DNA of 64,000 nucleotides from Alicyclobacillus mali (GCF_017329565.1 NZ_JAFMTT010000005.1), one strand, 5' to 3'. Shown: positions 25,928-34,980, counted from the first letter of the stretch. Made by a program: numbers and translations. Notes: generated from the letters alone by a model not told the origin.

Positions 25928-26695
25928 TCAGCCCACCTCCGCATCGTGATAACCTGCGGTGAGCGCATAGGTCGCCGTTTGCCCGCTAGGCGCGGTATAT
26001 GTGGAGGACAATTTCAGAATCAAGCTATTGACAAACAGGCTAGACGCCCCCGATGAACCGGCGCCGGATCCGTTGTAAAACAAGTTTGAAGCGGACTGTA
26101 ACCAGGACTGTGCGATGGAACCTGATCCGGTCGTACCACCAGCCAATGCAGGCAGGTACCACGTGACATTCACGTTCTGAGCCAATGGCTGACTCGGCAG
26201 CGGAGGCGGGGACGACGGATTGGTCGCAGGCATCGCGTATACGTTGTTGGACCCAGTCGTGTTTGGAACAAACTCGATCAAATAGTAGCAGTTAGCGCCA
26301 TAGATAGCCGGAGGCGTCGCGGATACGTTCGCTACGCCGCTCATGCCGGGAGCCACTGTGGTAGATGAATTATACATCCAGGGTTGCGATGGCAAGACAG
26401 CGGAGGCTGAAGGTACGCCTCCCCGGAATAGCCATAGACGCGTCACTCCGCTTGAGGTGTCATACGTGATTTCAACATAGCTGGACGAGCCAATCATACG
26501 CGTTAGGATGTGGTTCACAGTCAGCACGGACTCCATGGCTTGATTCGCCGCTGTCAAGCGCTGTGAACGCAAGGAGATTTGCCAAATCGCAGTGATCAAG
26601 CCGCCCATCACGATGGCCGTGATCGTGATGGCCACGAGCACCTCAATAAGCGTCATTCCCGCTCGCTGCCCCAACCGTGCACAGATCCTTTTCAA
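25928..26695 (-). CDS. Prepilin-like protein (type II/IV pseudopilin)
   Basis: 255 residues from a TTG at 26695 preceded by AGGGGG at a 7-base spacing. The leader LKRICARLGQRAG is followed by MTLIEVLVAITITAIVMGGLITAIWQ, with the conserved Glu at +5 and the methylation-motif helix. The body is Ser/Asn/Thr-rich, as in minor pilins (PilW/GspJ-like size). It lies between the two other minor pilin genes and is probably co-transcribed from upstream. Confidence 0.82.
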   Translation of the reverse strand: MKRICARLGQRAGMTLIEVLVAITITAIVMGGLITAIWQISLRSQRLTAANQAMESVLTVNHILTRMIGSSSYVEITYDTSSGVTRLWLFRGGVPSASAVLPSQPWMYNSSTTVAPGMSGVANVSATPPAIYGANCYYLIEFVPNTTGSNNVYAMPATNPSSPPPLPSQPLAQNVNVTWYLPALAGGTTGSGSIAQSWLQSASNLFYNGSGAGSSGASSLFVNSLILKLSSTYTAPSGQTATYALTAGYHDAEVG

Positions 26696-26721
26696 GTAGA
26701 CACCCCCTCGTTTAGGGCGCG

Positions 26722-27564
26722 TCAGACGGTGACCGTTTCCTGCGCGACGGCGCCATGCGGACTCTGAACGCGAATCGTGTAACTCCACATCGGTGCCAAT
26801 TGGGACGAACTGCTTCCCCCAACTGGCTGCGCGTTCACCGTACACGTGTACCCATCCGGGAGCAGATAAGGGCCGCCCCACGATTTACCACCAAGAGCCT
26901 CGTCAAGCATAAACTCTGTGAAGGTCATGCCACTGTTGGAAGGCGTACCGAGCACCGCTGGAGAAGGAATGTACAGCGTCGCCGTTTGATTCTTCAACGA
27001 TGCGTCTCCGAGCGCGTCGCCGGGGATGACCACCGCGAACGGCCACAGCATGGAAGGCGATACGGACATCGCGTTGATAGGGGCGGATGACGGCGACAGC
27101 ATCTGCGAGTAGACCGTTGAAGGGAAATTTAACAAGGCCTGGACCATTTGATCGAATGTTGCGCCTTGTTGAAGTAAGTTGTTCAAACTAGGAAAATTAG
27201 AAAGGACGCTATTCAGAGCCTCGTTCAAAGTGATTGCAAGCTGTTGCGTTAAGTTAAGACTCTGTTGGAAAGATAATACTGTTGAGCTGCCAGATAAACT
27301 CTGTGTGATGATAGGCTCAAGTATCTGAATTTGCGCATTCGGATTCCTGTCCCGTATCTCCTCCGCAATGGTCGTTGCAAGCCCCAACGCCTTCGAATAC
27401 TCGGCCTCTTTCAGCTGTCCCGCCTGCACCGACTCCACCGCGAAAAGCGCAGCTGTTCCTGCCATCACAATGATGACCACGCTCGCCAAGACTTCAATCA
27501 ATGTAAAACCCTTGGCCCGCCGCCTCCGCTGATGTCCGTCGTGGCCAGACTCGAACGTGCGCAC
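26722..27564 (-). CDS. Prepilin-like protein (minor pilin, PilV/GspI-like)
   Basis: 280 residues from a GTG at 27564 behind GGGGGG at a 7-base spacing. The leader RTFESGHDGHQRRRRAKG is followed by FTLIEVLASVVIIVMAGTAALFAVES with Glu at +5. An Asn/Leu/Gln-rich middle (LNLTQQLAITLNEALNSVLSNFPS) follows. The gene is part of the minor pilin block. An internal start closer to the cleavage site is possible. Confidence 0.8.
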   Translation of the reverse strand: MRTFESGHDGHQRRRRAKGFTLIEVLASVVIIVMAGTAALFAVESVQAGQLKEAEYSKALGLATTIAEEIRDRNPNAQIQILEPIITQSLSGSSTVLSFQQSLNLTQQLAITLNEALNSVLSNFPSLNNLLQQGATFDQMVQALLNFPSTVYSQMLSPSSAPINAMSVSPSMLWPFAVVIPGDALGDASLKNQTATLYIPSPAVLGTPSNSGMTFTEFMLDEALGGKSWGGPYLLPDGYTCTVNAQPVGGSSSSQLAPMWSYTIRVQSPHGAVAQETVTV

Positions 27565-27698
27565 CCTCAGTCCCCCCAACGCCCAACCCCCCTGCCACTG
27601 GGGGGATTGAACCCCATGTTCATAGGGCCGCATGTAGACAGAAAGCCCCCACACAGGGAGCTTTCCTAACTCTTTTTGACCTTACTGTACCAAAACAA

Positions 27699-28226
27699 TT
27701 ACTGAATCGTGATATACCAAGATTGGATGTTCCCAGTGCTGTTGGGATACGTGAACGTGACGTACGGCGCGGTCATGTTGTTAGCCGGTGAACCCGGGAC
27801 AATTGTGAAGTTTCCCGTTTGCGACTGCGGATTGGGTACGCTCGTCAAGTAGCCGTTGCCGGAACCATTGCCAAGCAAGTAGTTATACACGGCAGTACCG
27901 TTCGGCAGAGATCCGTTCGACACGACGCCAATCTGCGCACCGCTTCCGTTGACAATCGCGCCATTTGTGATACCCAGACTCCCCTGATTCGTGGAGTTCG
28001 ACTGATAATCATACTCCGCGCGCTGGAGCGCGTCCGCAATCAACTGCTCGTTCGACTTGTCCGTGTTCAGGCGCGCCTTCTGAATCTGTGCCAACACAAT
28101 CGGCACGCCGACCGCCGCGAGAATCGCCAGGATGACGACCACGGCGAGCATTTCGATCAGCGTCACACCGCGCTGATCCCGGAGCCTTTGTTTCACACTC
28201 GAAATCTTCATTCTCATCTGACCCAT
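27699..28226 (-). CDS. pilA: Major type IV pilin (prepilin)
   Basis: 175 residues. The leader ends KQRLRDQRG and the mature protein begins VTLIEMLAVVVILAILAAVGVPIVL, a classic pilin helix with Glu at +5. A region like type IVa pilins follows (QIQKARLNTDKSNEQLIADALQRAEYDYQ), then a Gly/Asn/Ser-rich head. The start at 28226 has AAGGGGAG. It has its own good promoter at 28298-28326, consistent with the need for large amounts of the major subunit. Its position as first pilin gene supports the assignment. Confidence 0.85.
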   Translation of the reverse strand: MGQMRMKISSVKQRLRDQRGVTLIEMLAVVVILAILAAVGVPIVLAQIQKARLNTDKSNEQLIADALQRAEYDYQSNSTNQGSLGITNGAIVNGSGAQIGVVSNGSLPNGTAVYNYLLGNGSGNGYLTSVPNPQSQTGNFTIVPGSPANNMTAPYVTFTYPNSTGNIQSWYITIQ

Positions 28227-28297
28227 CAGAACTCCCCTTCCCCTCTGCTCGACCGAGTCCGAGCCTACGTGTCGAATGAGTACCTTTGATGGCACCT

Positions 28298-28326
28298 ATT
28301 ATACTGGCAGGAAATGCACTTGTACA
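28298..28326 (-). promoter_or_regulatory. Sigma-A-type promoter of the major pilin gene
   Basis: On the minus strand a perfect TATAAT (28303-28298) is preceded 17 bases upstream by TGTACA (28326-28321), a 4/6 match to the -35 box. It lies in the 150-bp gap between pilC and the pilin gene. Confidence 0.65.
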
Positions 28327-28376
28327 TGCATTCTAGTCAATTTGGCCACATTTTTCGTAGACACCGACAGAAGCCG

Positions 28377-29615
28377 TCACGAGACGCCGTACGACCCTAG
28401 ATTGTTGTAAAGCGAGAACATGGGCAACAGCACCGACAGCGCGATGACGCCCACCACGCCGGACAGCACCGTCGTCAACAGCGGCTCGAGCAGTTGCCGG
28501 AGTCGCTCGACCATCACCTCCAACTCGGACTCGTAGAACGTCGCCACGCGCGCCAACATGTCGTCGAGATGCCCCGTGGTTTCCCCCACGCGCACCATCT
28601 GTACCATCAGGGGCGTGAACGCGCCCGCGCGCTGCAGCGCTTCGGACAATGCGCCCCCCTCGCCCAAGGTGTCGCGCGCCTGCCGCAGGCTCACGCGGAC
28701 ATAGCGGTTTCCCACCGCGTCGGCCGCGAGCGACATCGCCGTCAGCGCCGGCAGGGCCGCGTGAAACAGCATCGCCAGCGTGCGCGATGCCTGCGCCATG
28801 GCCCGATAGCGCATCAGCTTTCCAAACACAGGGATGTACAAAAGCAGACGATCCCGCCAGTAGCGGCTCTCGCCATGGCGGCTGACGAAGATCCACGCCC
28901 CCACCAGGAGCACCACCAGGAGAATCGCCAAGTACCAGAATCGTTTCACCGCGTCCGCGGAAAACAGCACAATCCGCGTCGGAAGCGGCAGCGTCACGTG
29001 CATGGAGGCGAACACAGAGACAAATGAAGGAATGACGTTGATCATCAAAAACCCAGCCACTAGCACCGACATCACCGAGACGAGCGCCGGGTACATGAGC
29101 GCCGACTTGATCTTCGACACCGTCTCGCGCTGCCCTTCTTCGAATCGCGCCGTGGACTCCAGCACTTCCTCGAGGGAACCGCTGGCCTCGCCAGCACGCA
29201 CCATCTGGACAAACATCGACGGGAACACCTTCGGATACTCAGCCAGGCTCTCCCAGAGCGCAGTTCCGCCCTCGACCTTCGCCGCCACCTCCCCCACGGC
29301 GCGCTTCAGCGGTCCCTTTTTGAGTTGCTCCTCCAAGACCTGAAGGGCTGGCACCAACGGCACGCCGGCCCGAACGAGCGTCGCGAACTGCCGGCAGAAG
29401 GGGACGAAATCCTCGGACTTGACCTTCGGCTCGAGAAAGCTCAGTTTGATTTCCCGATTCCACAGATCCGATTTCTCGCTCATCGACTTGAGCCCAACCA
29501 CAAACAGGCCGCGCTCCGCGAGCGCCCGAATGGCGTCCGCCTCCGAATTCGCTTCAATCTTTCCCCGCTCGCGCCGGTTGGGGCGCGCGATGGCCTCATA
29601 CCGGTACACGCTCAC
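28377..29615 (-). CDS. pilC: Type IV pilus inner-membrane platform protein PilC
   Basis: 412 residues. It starts YRYEAIARPNRRERGKIEANSEADAIRALAERG, the conserved PilC/GspF N-terminal domain. Two copies of the GspF domain follow, each with membrane helices (VSVMSVLVAGFLMINVIPSF and the C-terminal VLSGVVGVIALSVLLPMFSLYNNL). GEASGSLEEVLESTARFEE and GETTGHLDDMLARVATFYE are the paired signatures. It connects the PilB/PilT motors to the pilus. It begins with GTG 12 bases after pilB. Confidence 0.93.
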   Translation of the reverse strand: MSVYRYEAIARPNRRERGKIEANSEADAIRALAERGLFVVGLKSMSEKSDLWNREIKLSFLEPKVKSEDFVPFCRQFATLVRAGVPLVPALQVLEEQLKKGPLKRAVGEVAAKVEGGTALWESLAEYPKVFPSMFVQMVRAGEASGSLEEVLESTARFEEGQRETVSKIKSALMYPALVSVMSVLVAGFLMINVIPSFVSVFASMHVTLPLPTRIVLFSADAVKRFWYLAILLVVLLVGAWIFVSRHGESRYWRDRLLLYIPVFGKLMRYRAMAQASRTLAMLFHAALPALTAMSLAADAVGNRYVRVSLRQARDTLGEGGALSEALQRAGAFTPLMVQMVRVGETTGHLDDMLARVATFYESELEVMVERLRQLLEPLLTTVLSGVVGVIALSVLLPMFSLYNNLGSYGVS

Positions 29616-29629
29616 CTCGTCTCACCCCC

Positions 29630-31297
29630 TCAAGTCGCGGCCGTCACGCGCAGCACTTCCTGCACCGTCGTCTTGCCTTGCAGCGCCTTCTCCAGCCCGT
29701 CCTGGAACATCGTCCGCATGCCGCGCTCCTTCGCCACGCTCAGGTAATCCTCCGACGATCTCGACGTCAGGATCAGCCGCGCGATCTCGTCATCCACCTC
29801 CAGCACTTCCTGCACCGCCATGCGGCCCTTGTATCCCGTCTGACCGCACGCGGGGCATCCCCGGCCTTCCACCACCGAATCAGCAGCAAAGCCATTTTCT
29901 TCAAGAATCTCCTGCTCGAGCGGCGTCGCCTTGCGTTCCTGTCTGCAGCGAGGGCAGACAAGGCGCACCAGCCGCTGTGCCACCACGCCCGTCACGCCAG
30001 ATGCCATCATATACGCCGGCACGCCCATGTCGATGAGCCGGTTGATGGCGCTCGCCGCGTCGTTCGTGTGCAGCGTCGACAGCACGCGGTGCCCCGTGAG
30101 CGCGGCGCGCATGGCGATCTCGGCCGTCTCGTTGTCGCGAATCTCGCCCACCATGATGATGTCCGGATCCTGGCGGAGGACCGCGCGAAGCCCGCGCGCG
30201 AACGTGAGTCCAGCGGCCGGATTCACCTGCACCTGATTCACGCCGTCGAGCTGGTACTCGATGGGATCCTCGATGGTGATGACGTTGACCTCGGGCGTCG
30301 CCAGCCGCTTCAGCGCCGCGTACAGCGTCGACGTCTTGCCCGATCCCGTCGGCCCCGTGATGAGCACCGCTCCATAGGGCTTCGTGATCATGCGCTCAAA
30401 CACCGCCAGGTTGGCGGTCGAAAACCCGAGCTCATCCAGGCTGAACGCCCGCTTGGCGAGATCGAAGATGCGGAGCACGACCTTCTCTCCGTGGGCCGTG
30501 GGCATCGTGGAGACGCGCACGTCCACCTTGCGCCCACCCTCCGCAAACTCAAAGCGACCGTCCTGCGGCAGCCGCTGCTCGGCGATGTTGAGCCTCGCCA
30601 GGATCTTCACGCGCGCAACGAGGCCGCTCTGAAGGTTTCGAGGAATCAAGCGCTCCGTCCGCAAAAATCCGTCCACTCGGAACCGCAGGACCACCCCGTC
30701 CGCCTGTGGATCCAGGTGCACGTCGGACGCGCCGGCGTCCGACGCTTCCACCAGAATCTGATTGAGCGCGCGCACAACCGGTGAATCCGCCGCCCGGTTC
30801 TCCTGTTCCGGCTCCGGGCGGGGCGGCGCAGATTCCGCGACGGACCGCACCGCCGTCTCAAACACCTCGTTGCCGCGGTAATGGCGAGAGATGGCTGCCT
30901 GAATGTCGTGGCGCGTTGCGATAGCGGGCATGATGACGAGATTGGTGGAGCGGCGCAGGTCGTCGATGGCGTAGTAGTCGAGCGGATCGGCCATCGCGAC
31001 GTGCAAGCGACTGCCGGCGCGGCGGTATGGGATGAGAACGTACGTCTCCGCGAGGCGCTCGGGAACGAGTTTCAGCACCTCCGGATCGATCTTCATGTTC
31101 GCCAGGATGACGTGCGGAATGCCGAGCTGAAACTCCAGCACTTCGACGAGTTGCTGCTCGGTGATATACCCGTTCTGAATCAGGATGTCGCCGAGGCGCG
31201 TGCCCGTCTCGCGCTGCTCGGCGAGCGCCATCTCCAACTGTTCCGGGGCGAGCATGCCAGATTCCACAAGCAACTCGCCCATTCGCTTGCGCGCCAA
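29630..31297 (-). CDS. pilB: Type IV pilus assembly ATPase PilB
   Basis: 555 residues. The N-terminal MshEN-like domain (GELLVESGMLAPEQLEMALAEQ and GDILIQNGYITEQQLVEVLE) precedes the GspE ATPase core with Walker A GPTGSGKTSTLYA, TIEDPIEY, IMVGEIRDNETAEIAM and STLHTNDA. A zinc-binding CPRC...CPAC pair follows (CPACGQTGYKGRMAVQEVL). It powers pilus extension. A TTG start is used behind GGAGGTG. First gene of the minus-strand pilus block. Confidence 0.95.
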   Translation of the reverse strand: MARKRMGELLVESGMLAPEQLEMALAEQRETGTRLGDILIQNGYITEQQLVEVLEFQLGIPHVILANMKIDPEVLKLVPERLAETYVLIPYRRAGSRLHVAMADPLDYYAIDDLRRSTNLVIMPAIATRHDIQAAISRHYRGNEVFETAVRSVAESAPPRPEPEQENRAADSPVVRALNQILVEASDAGASDVHLDPQADGVVLRFRVDGFLRTERLIPRNLQSGLVARVKILARLNIAEQRLPQDGRFEFAEGGRKVDVRVSTMPTAHGEKVVLRIFDLAKRAFSLDELGFSTANLAVFERMITKPYGAVLITGPTGSGKTSTLYAALKRLATPEVNVITIEDPIEYQLDGVNQVQVNPAAGLTFARGLRAVLRQDPDIIMVGEIRDNETAEIAMRAALTGHRVLSTLHTNDAASAINRLIDMGVPAYMMASGVTGVVAQRLVRLVCPRCRQERKATPLEQEILEENGFAADSVVEGRGCPACGQTGYKGRMAVQEVLEVDDEIARLILTSRSSEDYLSVAKERGMRTMFQDGLEKALQGKTTVQEVLRVTAAT

Positions 31298-31334
31298 CGC
31301 GTGTCACCTCCACATGCGCCGCTGGCCGACGCCC

Positions 31335-32471
31335 TCACTTCATGATGTACAAGGTACTCTGCGTCTGGGAGATCAAGAGATCATACCCATTTTGTTGGAA
31401 GAATCCGTATCCCAAAAGCGGAATCCCGGTCCAGCTCGGATCCACGATGCAGGGGATGTCCGGAAAGACGTGACCACCGATGTTTAGCGTCACCTTGCTC
31501 ATGTACGCCTCATCCGTTCCGCCGATCCCGCCTACTTCAATGGTGCCGAGATTCGGCAGATGGAGCTGGGCGGCAAGCGACCCTCCGAGAAGCGTCTCAT
31601 ACGCGCCCGTGTCCAACTGGAACGTGATGGATTCGCCCCCACTCGTGGCCTGCAGGAACACGCCGTTCTGATAGAAGCTCACCGGCGTGGAGGCCACGAG
31701 ATGCTCCGAGCTGAGTGAGGGTGGAGACTGCGAGGCGGGGCCACTGGCGTTGCCCGACGCTCCATTCGTCTTTTGCGCCTGGAACGGCACGGGTACGGTC
31801 TGACGCACCACGCCGCCCGACGGCGTCTTCCACGAGACGGTCACATAGACCGTTTCGGCCGTCGAGTCAGTCAATCCACCCTGCCAGGCGCCCGAGCTAT
31901 CCGTGGTGACGTGGATGGCAGACGCGTCGGAGGACGGTTCCAGTTGGCTGAAGCCTGTACTCGAAATGGTGATGGCCTGCCCCGGCACGGTGTTGTCTCC
32001 GTCCACGGTCTCCACGTTCAGCACCGCAACGCTGCCCGCCACCGCCTGCGACGCCTGAATCAACACAGAGTAGCTGTGCTTCACCGGTTCGCTTACAAAT
32101 TCAAAGCCCCCGCCCTTGAGCGGAATGGCCCGGACCGATGCGGCGAGCGCCGACCACGGCACGTACGTCTTCCCGTAATAAACGACGCCCTGCACGTTGC
32201 GGCCCGTCAGCGCGATGTTGCCGTTGCCGAGATCGACATACGGCGTCCCGAAGGCGTTGAACGCCGCCTCGTCGACATATGTGTCGTTGCCGACGCAGAT
32301 GGCGTCGTACAGCTTTCCGTGGATGATCACGCGCACATGGCCGGGCGCGACTTTGAGGTGCGGCACGCTCGAAGACGCGCGCGTGGCGGCCTGCGCCATC
32401 GGAGCTGCCAGCGGTGCGCATACGAGAGCAAACGATGCGAGGCTTGCGAGCCAAGAGCGACGAGAGATCAT
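31335..32471 (-). CDS. Secreted protein with retropepsin-like aspartyl protease domain
   Basis: 378 residues. A clear signal peptide (RRSWLASLASFALVCAPLAAPMAQA) precedes a copper-amine-oxidase-like N-terminal region (VIIHGKLYDAICVGNDTYVDEAAFNAFG), an Ig-like middle section, and a C-terminal domain with FQLDTGAYETLLGGSLAAQL. This carries the catalytic DTGA of single-domain retropepsin-like proteases; the second conserved part, GIPLLGYGFFQQN, matches the hydrophobic-hydrophobic-Gly strand. AAGGTAGG precedes the ATG. It lies directly upstream of pilB on the same strand. It may be a wall or surface protease working at low pH; the substrate is unknown. Confidence 0.75.
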   Translation of the reverse strand: MISRRSWLASLASFALVCAPLAAPMAQAATRASSSVPHLKVAPGHVRVIIHGKLYDAICVGNDTYVDEAAFNAFGTPYVDLGNGNIALTGRNVQGVVYYGKTYVPWSALAASVRAIPLKGGGFEFVSEPVKHSYSVLIQASQAVAGSVAVLNVETVDGDNTVPGQAITISSTGFSQLEPSSDASAIHVTTDSSGAWQGGLTDSTAETVYVTVSWKTPSGGVVRQTVPVPFQAQKTNGASGNASGPASQSPPSLSSEHLVASTPVSFYQNGVFLQATSGGESITFQLDTGAYETLLGGSLAAQLHLPNLGTIEVGGIGGTDEAYMSKVTLNIGGHVFPDIPCIVDPSWTGIPLLGYGFFQQNGYDLLISQTQSTLYIMK

Positions 32472-32478
32472 AGTTCGC

Positions 32479-33561
32479 CTACCTTCTGGATGAATTCACT
32501 CGCCACTCTATTTCGTCCTCGACGCTTGCGTTTCCTGCATGCGGCACCTCGACCAATTGGACCACGTCCTCGAGCACGGCGCTCGCGGTGGGGAACGCCC
32601 CAGCGCCAGGCCCGGTGAGCGTCACGGTGCCCACCACGTCGCCCGTGATGGCGAGCGCATTTTCGACGCCGTCGATGCTGAATAGCGGATCGGACGGGGG
32701 AAGAGATTCGACGCGGATGAAGGTCTCCACCACGCCGTCCTCGCGCCAGCGGGCGGTGGCCACGTGCTTCAGCTTTTCCCCGCGCGATCTCGCCCGTAAC
32801 ACGTCGTCCAGCCGAAGGTGCGAAATGCCTTCCCGCGGCGCCGCGAGGTAGGCCGCTGGCCGCGCGTCCAGAGGGCGAGGCTCAAGCGCCGGAGCATGGA
32901 CCTCGTTCCTGAGCGGCGCGGTGTCGACGCCGAGCACCTGGAGGAGCACCTGAAGCTTGAAGAACGCGTCGTGGCCTTCCACGTCCGACGTGGGATCGGG
33001 TTCGGCGTAACCGAGCGCCTGCGCCTCCGCCAGCGCGTCCGCAAAGCTCGCGCCCTCGTGGGTCATGCGGGTGAGGATGTAATTGCTCGTCCCGTTGACG
33101 ATGCCGCGCAGGGCCGTGACGCGATTGACGCGGAAGTAGGTCTGTAGCGTGTGAATGGCGGGTACCCCTCCGAGCACGCTCGCCTCGTATCGAAGCGCCA
33201 CGCCGTGGTCCCGCGCCAAGGCCCGAAGTTCAGGGCCGTGCGCCGCCATGAGGGCCTTGTTGGCGGTCACCACCGGCTTGCCCGCGCGAATCGCCGTGCG
33301 GACCACCTCGTGCGCCACGTCGATGCCGCCCATCACCTCGATCACGACGTCGACGTCGTCCGCGAGGCAGACGGATCGCCAGTCATCCGTCAGCCTTTCC
33401 TTCGGCACATACGAAGGCCGCGGGCGCGACAAGTGCTTGACCGCGATGCGCGTCGCCTCAAGCTCCATGCCGCCAACCATGCCGGCGCGATCGCTCAGCA
33501 CGCGGAGCACGCCACTCCCCACCACACCGCAACCGATAAGACCCAGCCGAACGCGTTTCAA
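32479..33561 (-). CDS. hom: Homoserine dehydrogenase
   Basis: About 360 residues from a TTG at 33561 (MKRVRLGLIGCGVVGSGV). The NAD(P)-binding GxGxxG is at the N-terminus. VVTANKALMA, RYEASVLGGVPAI and GIVNGTSNYILTRM are homoserine dehydrogenase signatures, and the catalytic lysine region is PTSDVEGHDAFFKLQVL. It reduces aspartate semialdehyde to homoserine for threonine and methionine. The C-terminal ACT regulatory domain of longer homologues is absent, so feedback control may differ. An ATG at 33612 would add 17 residues; neither start has a strong ribosome site. A small hairpin at 33636-33648 lies in the leader. Confidence 0.9.
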   Translation of the reverse strand: MKRVRLGLIGCGVVGSGVLRVLSDRAGMVGGMELEATRIAVKHLSRPRPSYVPKERLTDDWRSVCLADDVDVVIEVMGGIDVAHEVVRTAIRAGKPVVTANKALMAAHGPELRALARDHGVALRYEASVLGGVPAIHTLQTYFRVNRVTALRGIVNGTSNYILTRMTHEGASFADALAEAQALGYAEPDPTSDVEGHDAFFKLQVLLQVLGVDTAPLRNEVHAPALEPRPLDARPAAYLAAPREGISHLRLDDVLRARSRGEKLKHVATARWREDGVVETFIRVESLPPSDPLFSIDGVENALAITGDVVGTVTLTGPGAGAFPTASAVLEDVVQLVEVPHAGNASVEDEIEWRVNSSRR

Positions 33562-33666
33562 TCTATCTCTCGCCGCCTTTCCATTTTGAGAAGTGTTTGA
33601 GGCGCTCGCCATCCCCTGCGCTTGGGAAGCACATCCCCCGCTTCGGGGAACCGCTGCGCCGATATA

Positions 33667-33694
33667 CAAAAAGGGCACCCTTTCGGATGCCCTT
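33667..33694 (-). terminator. Terminator after panD
   Basis: On the minus strand AAGGGCATCC-GAAA-GGGTGCCCTT, with one mismatch, is followed by TTTTTG. It lies 20 bases after the panD stop and separates panD from hom. Confidence 0.85.
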
Positions 33695-33713
33695 CCTGAG
33701 AAACGAAGCAGCG

Positions 33714-34121
33714 TTATACGCGCGCCGTGACGCGCTCCATGCGCTTGTTCTCCTCGGCCTCGGAGGCGAGCGCCTCGACGGGCCGGTTGTCCGCGTCCAC
33801 CATCACGACGGTCGGATGGTGACGCCGGACCTCTTCCTCGCTGTAGGCCGCGTACGAAATGACGATGACCAAATCGCCCGGTTCGGCCAACCTCGCCGCT
33901 GCGCCGTTCAAGCCGATCACGCCCGAGCCGCGGTCACCAGGGATCACATACGTCTCAAACCGCGCGCCTGTGTGGATGTTGACCACCTGGACCTTCTCGT
34001 TCTCGACGAGATCGGCAGCTTCCATGAGGTCCTCATCAATGGTGATGCTGCCGACGTAGTGCAGGTTGGTCTGCGTGACGGTGGCGCGGTGAATTTTGGA
34101 TTTCATCAGCGTGCGAAACAT
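33714..34121 (-). CDS. panD: Aspartate 1-decarboxylase (proenzyme)
   Basis: 135 residues. MFRTLMKSKIHRATVTQTNLHYVGSITIDEDLM contains the self-cleavage site Gly24-Ser25, whose serine becomes the catalytic pyruvoyl group. TGARFETYVIPGDRGSGVIGLNGAAARL and the Tyr-rich VIVISYAAYSEEE follow, as in all PanD proteins. It makes beta-alanine for pantothenate and CoA. The start at 34121 has GGAGGGG; the open frame upstream is not conserved. panB and panC are not in the window. Confidence 0.96.
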   Translation of the reverse strand: MFRTLMKSKIHRATVTQTNLHYVGSITIDEDLMEAADLVENEKVQVVNIHTGARFETYVIPGDRGSGVIGLNGAAARLAEPGDLVIVISYAAYSEEEVRRHHPTVVMVDADNRPVEALASEAEENKRMERVTARV

Positions 34122-34235
34122 CGAAACCCCTCCATTCCCTGGGGCCTTCGCAGAGGAGTGCACTGTAGCGCCTTCCTCCGACATGTTACGCGTTCACGAG
34201 CCCCAAGGCAAGTGGAAACGCACGCCTCATCCGCT

Positions 34236-34853
34236 TCACTTGGACGTCTGCGAGCCGCTCAACTGGGTGAGCGCCGACTGGATATCCCCATAGGCCGTGT
34301 CCTTCTTGCTGACGTTCTTCAGGCCCTGTTCCAGCGTCTGTTTCGCGAGGCTTGTCTCCTTCAAGGTGAGATACGCCTGCGCCAGCTGCCAGTATGCCCA
34401 GCCGTACGACGGATCCACCTGAATGGACTTCTGGTAGTACTGGATGGCTTCCTTCGGCTGATTCTCGCGCTCGCGGTACATGTTGCCGAGCGCGGTCAGC
34501 GCCAGACCGGACTTGGGATTCGCCTGCACGGCGCGCTTGAAGTACTGGATGGCGAGCGCCGTATTCCCGTTTGCGGACGCGCTGTCGGCCGCGTTCAACT
34601 GCGCCGCGAAGTTGGACGGCTGCTTGTCCGCGATGGCCGTGAGCCGCTTCAGGTTGGCGCTGCCCACCTCGCTCGTCGGCGCCACCACGAGGTTGTTGTG
34701 GCCCTGTTGCACGACGGTGGTGTTGCTCTTCGCCGCGGGGCTTTGCACGGCCGTGTTCGCCGAATTTGTCGTATTGTTGGCTGTGCCGCACCCTGCTACC
34801 AGGCCCACCATCAGTGCGGCACACCCAGCAGATACAACAAGCTTGCGATTCAT
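34236..34853 (-). CDS. TPR-repeat lipoprotein
   Basis: 205 residues. The signal peptide ends in the lipobox LVAGC (MNRKLVVSAGCAALMVGLVAGC). After an Asn/Thr-rich linker come about three tetratricopeptide repeats: NTALAIQYFKRAVQANPKSG, QPKEAIQYYQKSIQVDPSYG and YLTLKETSLAKQTLEQGLKN. GGGAGGAG precedes the ATG at 34853. TPR lipoproteins usually scaffold envelope complexes; a link to the nearby pilus or peptidoglycan genes is not shown. Confidence 0.85.
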   Translation of the reverse strand: MNRKLVVSAGCAALMVGLVAGCGTANNTTNSANTAVQSPAAKSNTTVVQQGHNNLVVAPTSEVGSANLKRLTAIADKQPSNFAAQLNAADSASANGNTALAIQYFKRAVQANPKSGLALTALGNMYRERENQPKEAIQYYQKSIQVDPSYGWAYWQLAQAYLTLKETSLAKQTLEQGLKNVSKKDTAYGDIQSALTQLSGSQTSK

Positions 34854-34932
34854 CCAATCTCCTCCCAAGGTCTCGACTTCTTGGACATTGTATCACAGCC
34901 TGGCCGCGCGCGAGAACGAACCCTGGTCCTCG

Positions 34933-34980
34933 CTCGAGATGGAGGCGCGACGGCTTCTTCCGTCACGCCTCCATCTCGAG
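34933..34980 (-). terminator. Long hairpin overlapping the end of the DUF1861 gene
   Basis: Arms of 21 bases (34933-34953 and 34960-34980) pair with one mismatch around a 6-base loop. The right arm contains the last codons and TGA of the DUF1861 gene. No T-run follows on the minus strand. It lies between that gene and the TPR lipoprotein gene downstream. Confidence 0.6.

Noticed and set aside
28333..28896. Frame overlapping pilC on the same strand
   Set aside because: Arg/Gly-rich shadow of the PilC coding frame, with no ribosome site of its own.
33636..33648. Small CCCCG-CTT-CGGGG hairpin before hom as a riboswitch or attenuator
   Set aside because: The stem is only 5 bp and there is no leader peptide, T-box or alternative pairing that I can support.
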